Shown here one piece after another: positions 9,724 to 14,838 of a stretch of DNA of 14,838 nt. The notes beneath the pieces were generated by a model that saw only the letters and a list, made by a program, of their open reading frames with translations, searched no databases and was not told the origin of the DNA. The translations under genes were made by a program, and so were the position numbers. Source of the stretch: Tieghemiomyces parasiticus (lineage: Eukaryota > Kickxellomycota > Dimargaritomycetes > Dimargaritales > Dimargaritaceae); contig JANBPT010001088.1 of the NCBI GenBank assembly GCA_027575765.1, positions 1 to 14,838 on the forward strand, written 5' to 3'. Every line of letters begins with the position of its first letter. Within the stretch, counting starts at the first letter, position 1.

Positions 9724-10634
9724 ATGTCGTTCAATATTACCATGCCCAAAATAACCAAGCAGGTTCAGCCGGACGGCTTGAACCTGGCCACAGAGAACGA
9801 GTCCGGCCTGAGCGACTACTTCTCGCTGTCGCGCACCAACCGCATGTACGCCTGTGCGGGCTGTTTTGTCCTAGGCTTCGTGCTCTGTATCTTGTCCCTG
9901 GTCATGCTGGGCACCGCGCACATGACCGGCTTTGCGATATTCTACACCTTCGGCAATATCGTAGCGTTGTTTGGGTAAGTCGACTTTTCGTGCGCCGTCC
10001 TTTCGCTTCACCTTTACCCCGGCGAACTGCGATCACTACTCCCGCCGTTACTCACCATGATCTGCTTTTCCTTACACCTCTCCCCCCCTGCCCTTTACCC
10101 TCCGTAGGACCATGTTTCTAATTGGACCCATGCGACAGCTCAAGCTAGCTTTCCAGCCTGGTAAGTAGATATTATGTCTTTGAGCTCGGTACCGCCCGGG
10201 GCCCTGGAGGCTATAGTAGCCCATGGGAATAGCCTGCTAAAGATCGTGCCCATATTTCACTATATCCACTCCCACTACACGACGCAGTCCGCCTTATCGC
10301 CACCCTGGTCTACGTCGCCTCGCTGGTTGTTACCTTGATCGCCGCGATTGTGGTAAGTATCCACGACAGCACGTCGCGACCGGCCCGCACACTTACCTCC
10401 CTGGTCGACTCCATCCGCCCCGCTCCCTTCTCAACCATAATTGATTCACCTTCCCCCCCTTACCACTTCTACCTTCCCCCTTTCCCTCATGAACGACCTT
10501 AATAGCTCGACAGCATGATCCTCTCGATTATTATGGTTATTGTGCAATTCTGCGCCCTCGTCTGGTACTGCGCAAGCTATGTGCCTTTTGGCCGCAAGGT
10601 CATCGAGAGCGTGTGCGGTGCTTGTCTCAAATAA
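9724..10634 (+). CDS. SFT2: SFT2-family Golgi/endosome vesicle transport protein
   Basis: A tetra-spanning Golgi membrane protein acting in endosome-to-Golgi and intra-Golgi transport; yeast Sft2 works redundantly with Got1 and genetically with the syntaxin Sed5. Exons are 9724-9974, 10108-10160, 10288-10352 and 10506-10634. Donors are all GTAAGT, phases agree and the product is 165 aa. A short polar N-terminus (1-40) precedes four hydrophobic segments at about 42-62, 66-90, 103-123 and 126-147. Family signatures are visible: FAIFYTFGNIVALFG, then FLIGPMRQLKLAF, and the end segment WYCASYVPFGRKVI, matching the SFT2 pattern (FYTxGN, FLxGPxxQLKxMF, WYxLSYIPxAR). The N-terminal extension is short, as in animal SFT2 proteins. 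An in-frame ATG at 9742 is an alternative start; the first has the context CGCCATGT. Confidence 0.93.
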
Positions 10635-10834
10635 TAATTATTGCGGCCCATGGGGTGGTATCTTCGGCTGATCAAGGTACCCAACCACCCCACTCGTTTC
10701 GCATTCCGCTGCTCGGCTGCCCTATCTGGGCCTTCCATCAAAGGTAGCACCACCTCCGAGACTCGCCCGTCCACTGCTTTTTTCATTACGTACCACCATG
10801 TCAAAGTCCGCAGGCACCGCGCATCGCGTTGTCC

Positions 10835-10840
10835 AATAAA
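10835..10840 (+). terminator. Polyadenylation signal of the SFT2 gene
   Basis: AATAAA occurs 200 nt after the TAA at 10632-10634, in the context GTCCAATAAAATG. Confidence 0.55.
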
Positions 10841-11532
10841 ATGTGTAACATAACTCCCACCTCATTAGCGCATCAGGGGGTGGGGGGAGGTCGATTTCGA
10901 TTCCGCCCCCTTCACTATAGGTTGGAATAATGATTATGTTGAAGAGGATGAGAGGAGTACAAAGATAGCAGGTGTCTGAATAAGACATAATGGATCTGCC
11001 GCTCGGCCTTGAGCAGGCTTTCGAGAATTAACCGGGTGGAAGGAAGAGGGAGAGTGAATTAATGATGTGTGGTCGCGGTTGTTCGCTTCCAATATATACT
11101 CTCACGCGGAGGGGGGGGCGGCATCTGCCTCCTCGTCTGCGGTATTCTGGCGCTTGTCGACCTGGATGGGGTCAGAAGTGGCGGGTGTTCTCCCCATTCC
11201 CACCACAACTCTACAATTATATCGGTTTCATTCTCCAACGTAAGGGCTGATAGACACTAGTTATTTGAATTGGTCGACCGGGTGATGGAGTCAAGATGAT
11301 TGTTGCCGCCGAGGAAGAAACAGGGTATAAAAGAAGGGCACCAAGGCTAATGGATGGGTAAAGCGGGGTCGCAAGATGGCGTTCGATCCCCAACATGGCG
11401 CATAATTAGAGTGAGGACAAGAAAGGTGGGGTGACCGGGGTATCGACAGGGATGGTGAAAGAAGGGAGCGAGGGTTGGCGAGAAGGAACGCTTCGTCCCC
11501 CTCGTCTACATACGACGCGTAAACCTCTCTCT
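10841..11532. other. Convergent intergenic region between SFT2 and PMT2
   Basis: It lies beyond the ends of two convergent genes. No exact AATAAA on the minus strand is seen for PMT2. The stretch holds a G run (about 11110-11117) and a consensus TATAAAAG on the plus strand at 11326-11333, pointing toward the 3' end of PMT2. A minus-strand open segment at 10915-11060 is protein-like by eye but has no start or recognised family. Confidence 0.4.
11326..11333 (+). promoter_or_regulatory. TATA box-like TATAAAAG
   Basis: An exact TATAAAAG sits in GGGTATAAAAGAAGG. It faces PMT2 from its 3' side, where no plus-strand gene starts, so it may be chance or drive a non-coding antisense transcript. Confidence 0.2.
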
Positions 11533-13749
11533 TTAGGAGTAAATATTCCAAGTGGACAGCCATTTGCGAGACGCCAGCTCCTTGGCCGGATAATTGAAAC
11601 CGAATGTGAAGGGCGCAAAGTACCAAAACACGCTGACGGCGGCCACGCCGGCGGTGAGCAGGATGGCATCGTGCAGACGGCCGCGGAAGAGGCGCCGACC
11701 AAAGTGGTCCAGCAGGCCGGCCAGCCAAAGCATACCAAAGTAGACGGCTGGGAAGTAGTGATGCAAGTATGTGACCCGACCCATGATGAAGAAGGGCAAA
11801 TAGTGGAGCGCCCAGCCCCCCCACAGCATCTCGGCGGTATGCCAAAACTGGTCCCACTCGCCCTTCTGCCAGTCGCGGTATTGCCGGGCCTGACGGACCA
11901 CGTAATACAGCATCAGGAACGGGGTGGCCAGGGCGGCCACGGCGCTGCCCCACCAGAGTAGTGGGTTGCCCAGCAGGTAATACTTGACGCGGTCGTCGTC
12001 CCAACCGCACATGCGCATACCCAGGATCAGGAAGGGCCACTGAATGGGCTCCGAGGATAGCACGTCAATCTTGTCGCGGTTGGGGACCAGGGCGTTGTTG
12101 GTCACGGCCATGGCCACGTTTAGGTGTACCAGGTCGTTGAGGAAGCTCGAGTGGTAGCTGTTGGGCGGGGCCGGCGGCAGCTCCTCATGACGGTGGTACT
12201 CCACGTTCCACAGGGTCTGGTCGTCCGCACGATTCTTGCGGTCACAGACCACTTCGTTCTGCTTGTAGCCCCACTCGGGCAGATTGCGGCGGTTGGCCCG
12301 CAGCAGGCAGTTCATGGAGACATGGCGCAAGCGGAAACGGGTGAGCAGGGAGCGCACCTGGTCAGGCCGGTCCTGGGCCAGATCGTCCACCAGCTCCACC
12401 CGCCAGTGATCGTAAACGTCACCGGTGGTGCGGTTGCCGTAGGCGCTGACCTCGTAGTCCTCCTTAGACAGCGGGGCCTCGACGGGGTGGCTGTGGAGGT
12501 TGGCACCGGTGCTGATGTGCACCAGCCGCACCACGGTACCATTGCGGATGTATTCCAGGGCGGCGGGCAGCTCGGGTTGGCCGTGCGGCTTGAGCAGGAT
12601 GAAATTGTTGTTGTCGTCCTTGTGACCGTAGCACGTCACCTGCTGCTGCTTGGAACCCTCCGGGTACAGGTGTGGGTGGGAGTGGAGCAGGCCGATGCCG
12701 CGTGTGTTGCTCATGAGGGTCACGGTGGAACCGAAGGCCACGTTGAGCGGGTTGTCGCGCAGGTTGGTCCCGGTGAGCCCGGACTGGAACAGGGACGACA
12801 TGGTGGCGTCGCCGGGGCCACTGCGGTGCAGGATCAAAAAGTGTATCTTGAAGCAAATGACATACACCAGCACGGGTACGATGATGAGGCCCACGACGCG
12901 GGCAGCCCAGTGCTGGGCATAGCGGCGCCATTGCAGATCCGGAGCGCCGAGCATGCCATAGAGCTGTTCCAGGGTGTAAAGGCCCACCAGGGCCACGGCG
13001 AAGAAGCCGACCCACTTGCTGCTGGAAACCAGGCCCAGACTGAGACCGGTTAGCACCAACCACTTCCACCAGCCGTAGGTGAAGGGGTGGTGGCGCTGAC
13101 GGTGGAAGCCAGTGAGGCAATACAGACTGAGGGCGGTGAAAAAGAGTAGCATGGCGTCAAGCAGGATAAAACGACTAATGGTGGCCAGGGCGTTATCACA
13201 TATGATGAAGACGGCAGCTAGCACCGCGGCGGGGCGCGAGAAATTGAGGTTGAGGGCGGTGAAATAGGCCAGCGGGATGGCGCCGATGCCAAACAGGGCG
13301 TTGAAGATACGCATCACGGCGAAGTTGACGTGCTCGGGGTACTCTACGCCGGATTTGAACTCAAAGTTGCCCTTGAAACGGGCGAGCACGCCGCTAAGTC
13401 CCACCAGCATCTTGGCCAGGGGCGGGTGCACGTCGTGGTAGAAGGTGCCCTTGATGTAATACGAACCAAATTTACCAAAATGGGCCTCGTCCCACACGAC
13501 AAATCGGCTGTCCGCGATCCGGTAGAGGCGGGTGAAAGCGGCCATCAGGGTAAGGATCACGGGGATCAGCCAGTGGGCGTTCTCGTGCCAGTAGGTCTTG
13601 AGACGGCTGTCGTCGGGGCGCAGAGGTGCGTGACCCTGTTTCTCGGCGTATTCGGAGGAGTAGGCCAGATGGGTCGGCTCCTTGGTGGTACCGGTGGCTA
13701 GGGGATCGCCACGCAATGCCGACGTGTGGCGCCGCTTGACGGCGTCCAT
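11533..13749 (-). CDS. PMT2: Dolichyl-phosphate-mannose-protein mannosyltransferase, PMT2 family
   Basis: A GT39 enzyme of the ER membrane that transfers mannose from dolichyl-phosphate mannose to Ser/Thr of secretory proteins, usually as a Pmt1-Pmt2 type heterodimer. One uninterrupted exon of 738 aa, close to yeast Pmt2. The first luminal loop has FVVWDEAHFGKFGSYYIKG with the catalytic-type Asp87-Glu88 and then DVHPPLAKMLVGLSG (106-120). The WDEAH form and KFGS are typical of the PMT2/POMT2 branch; PMT1 types read FDEVHFGGF. N-terminal membrane segments span about 60-305, a luminal MIR region about 320-525 (start LNVAFGSTVTLMSN; end LPEWGYKQNEVVCD, 490-502), and C-terminal segments about 595-715 with the conserved YLHHYFPA (661-668). 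The start is ATG 13747-13749 in a GCCCGCCATGG context; the frame extends upstream only by non-ATG codons. It is the only complete gene here without introns. Confidence 0.95.
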   Translation of the reverse strand: MDAVKRRHTSALRGDPLATGTTKEPTHLAYSSEYAEKQGHAPLRPDDSRLKTYWHENAHWLIPVILTLMAAFTRLYRIADSRFVVWDEAHFGKFGSYYIKGTFYHDVHPPLAKMLVGLSGVLARFKGNFEFKSGVEYPEHVNFAVMRIFNALFGIGAIPLAYFTALNLNFSRPAAVLAAVFIICDNALATISRFILLDAMLLFFTALSLYCLTGFHRQRHHPFTYGWWKWLVLTGLSLGLVSSSKWVGFFAVALVGLYTLEQLYGMLGAPDLQWRRYAQHWAARVVGLIIVPVLVYVICFKIHFLILHRSGPGDATMSSLFQSGLTGTNLRDNPLNVAFGSTVTLMSNTRGIGLLHSHPHLYPEGSKQQQVTCYGHKDDNNNFILLKPHGQPELPAALEYIRNGTVVRLVHISTGANLHSHPVEAPLSKEDYEVSAYGNRTTGDVYDHWRVELVDDLAQDRPDQVRSLLTRFRLRHVSMNCLLRANRRNLPEWGYKQNEVVCDRKNRADDQTLWNVEYHRHEELPPAPPNSYHSSFLNDLVHLNVAMAVTNNALVPNRDKIDVLSSEPIQWPFLILGMRMCGWDDDRVKYYLLGNPLLWWGSAVAALATPFLMLYYVVRQARQYRDWQKGEWDQFWHTAEMLWGGWALHYLPFFIMGRVTYLHHYFPAVYFGMLWLAGLLDHFGRRLFRGRLHDAILLTAGVAAVSVFWYFAPFTFGFNYPAKELASRKWLSTWNIYS

Positions 13750-14528
13750 GGCGGGCAAGGAAAGGGTGAAGACCGACCGGGATAAGCAAACGGGGGGGAG
13801 AGGAGGAGGACCCGGGATATGAGCGAAAATGAGGACAGATGAACCGGCAAGAGACCGAGGCCAGGAGTCCTAATTAGGATACAGAGTACTGAATGCTCGG
13901 GCTACGGTTAAACAGATGAGGGACCGGGGGAGATGCAGACGTCAAGCGCCGAAGCCGATGCATACAAGGACTGCATGAAAATAAGGGGAGGGCAGAGCAG
14001 CGGGAGGGAGGGAGGGCCAATGGACGAGACCATGCCGGCCTTTGACGGTTTGTGGGAAGAGCGAGAAATCCCCGCTCGGCAATGACTTGGGCGTATTGTG
14101 GTGGGGAGCCAAAGCTAGAAAAAGAGGTGTGAGCAGGGCAGATCGTGGGCGGCCGAGACACCCGCCGTTGACGGGAGTCCCAAATACTGAATCAACCCCC
14201 CTCCCCTCCCCTTTGGCGCACCCCCCCCCCGCCTGGGAGACGCCATCGTAGTGATCTGACGCTATATTGTCTCCCCTGGGCGACTCAGAGACTTACCCGG
14301 GTGTAACAGCTTCTCCTCTCCCCAGGCTAGATAGAATAGTGACCTCAATCGGGGTCGGAGTTAACAAGTAAGACATGCCTTCGTACCGGCCGGTAGATGA
14401 ACGACCTGGTAACCGTTCCACCCTCACGCGGGGCCAGTGTCACCAACCGGCCCCTAGCCGTTTCACGGTGGCGAGTTCCAAACAACAGGGGCCCCACATA
14501 CACACACACATACCGGACGCTGTCATAA
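13750..14528. other. Region between PMT2 start and the terminal exon near the window end
   Basis: It carries the PMT2 promoter. Further features are a C run (about 14220-14230), the 12-bp palindrome TACCGGCCGGTA (14384-14395) and a short CA repeat (about 14497-14511). Two open segments, 14082-14128 (starts ATG, ends at GTGAGC) and 14326-14367 (after CCCCAG, ends at GTAAGA), could be exons of the gene that ends at 14678. Confidence 0.35.
13869..13878. promoter_or_regulatory. CArG box CCTAATTAGG (Mcm1/SRF-type site)
   Basis: CCTAATTAGG fits the MADS-box consensus CC(A/T)6GG exactly, and one base on each side extends it to the 12-bp perfect palindrome TCCTAATTAGGA (13868-13879). It is 120 nt upstream of the PMT2 ATG. 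The same core is the known high-affinity site of yeast Mcm1. Binding here is inferred. Confidence 0.5.
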
Positions 14529-14678
14529 TGTCGGTTGAGCAATGGATCCCTTTCTGGAGAGGCCTACACTGTTTGCGACCCACACTCCGCCCTCACAATC
14601 CAACAGACCTACAATAACCAAATCCAAGTTTGGGATGCAATCGGCATTGACATGTATGAGCAGTCAATTAGACTTTAA
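14529..14678 (+). CDS. Terminal exon of an unidentified small protein gene
   Basis: An open frame without its own ATG runs from 14529 to the TAA at 14676-14678. It reads GSLSGEAYTVCDPHSALTIQ and later VWDAIGIDMYEQSIRL before the stop, with ordinary codon use and no low-complexity bias. A tentative model joins 14082-14128, 14326-14367 and 14540-14678: all phases agree and give 75 aa starting MTWAYCGG, but the last acceptor would be a weak GAG. The downstream region to 14838 holds a run of 12 G and no AATAAA. I do not recognise the family. It may be an exon of a longer gene or an old gene remnant. Divergent orientation to PMT2 would make the CArG box shared. Confidence 0.4.
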   Translation, partial: CRLSNGSLSGEAYTVCDPHSALTIQQTYNNQIQVWDAIGIDMYEQSIRL

Positions 14679-14748
14679 TTACGGGGTTATGATCGTAGGC
14701 GGGAAGGCGAAGGGCGATACAGGCTGGCCAGGTTGCCAAGGTGCTATA

Positions 14749-14760
14749 GGGGGGGGGGGG
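14749..14760 (+). repeat. Poly-G tract (12 G)
   Basis: Twelve consecutive G residues after the stop codon at 14678, similar in position to the C run that follows the PP4c gene. The rest of 14679-14838 shows nothing else recognisable. Confidence 0.8.
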
Positions 14761-14838
14761 TGGCGGCTGCGATCAGTGAATGAAAAAATGGGAATGGGAC
14801 ACTCAATGTACGCACTCGATAATCAAGAGAAATAATAA

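Noticed and set aside
9516..10121. Open frame of 201 codons overlapping SFT2
   Set aside because: It runs through the leader, first exon and first intron of SFT2 in a different frame and is rich in Pro/His/Arg. SFT2 exons explain the region.
10915..11060. Minus-strand open segment reading ILESLLKAERQIHYVLFRHL
   Set aside because: It has no start, no clear acceptor, and PMT2 already ends with its own stop at 11533-11535. It is protein-like by eye only.
11376..11393. tRNA T-arm-like GGCGTTCGATCCCC
   Set aside because: The stem does not pair properly and no acceptor or anticodon arm can be formed upstream.
12124..13053. Plus-strand open frame of 309 codons within the PMT2 gene
   Set aside because: It is antisense to a clearly conserved coding exon with strong third-base G/C bias, which keeps the opposite frame open. 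It shows low-complexity Val/Gly/His-rich content and no family features.
1..14838. A new defence, mobile or multi-gene system
   Set aside because: All strong genes are conserved eukaryotic housekeeping genes with independent roles. No transposase, integrase, reverse transcriptase, long terminal repeats or viral genes were seen on either strand.

Overview
The window is nuclear DNA from a GC-rich, intron-bearing eukaryote, almost certainly a fungus. It holds single-copy eukaryotic housekeeping genes split by short introns (about 125-230 nt, mostly GTAAGT donors), AATAAA signals after stop codons and Kozak-like starts, with no operon-like organisation. A fungal-type PMT2 mannosyltransferase, a Cup1-like LYR protein and SFT2 together point to Fungi. 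An early-diverging lineage (for example Zoopagomycota) is my guess from gene style only.

Layout: (1) 3-74 (+), the last codons of an unidentified gene with an acidic tail. (2) 882-2435 (+), a Cup1-like mitochondrial LYR-motif protein in about five exons, with one splice junction I could not resolve. (3) 2866-5964 (-), a complete three-exon DEAD-box helicase Prp5/DDX46, convergent with the LYR gene, with closely crossed poly(A) signals. (4) 5965-6947, the shared region between divergent genes, with a TATA box. (5) 6948-8720 (+), a complete six-exon PP4 catalytic subunit of 306 aa. (6) 8721-9723, an intergenic stretch with a 16-C run, a protein-like open segment and a CCAAT/ATTGG inverted repeat. 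(7) 9724-10634 (+), a complete four-exon SFT2 of 165 aa. (8) 10635-11532, the 3' region between SFT2 and PMT2. (9) 11533-13749 (-), an intronless PMT2-type O-mannosyltransferase of 738 aa. (10) 13750-14838, the PMT2 upstream region with a perfect Mcm1/SRF-type CArG box, then a terminal exon (+) of an unidentified small protein ending at 14678.

The genes do not form one pathway. Prp5 acts in spliceosome assembly, PP4 in nuclear phosphatase signalling, SFT2 in Golgi/endosome traffic, PMT2 in ER O-mannosylation and the LYR protein probably in mitochondria. I found no mobile element, CRISPR, tRNA, rRNA or new multi-gene system. The most useful leads are the unassigned exons, the odd LYR gene structure, the altered DPLD motif of Prp5 and two promoter palindromes.
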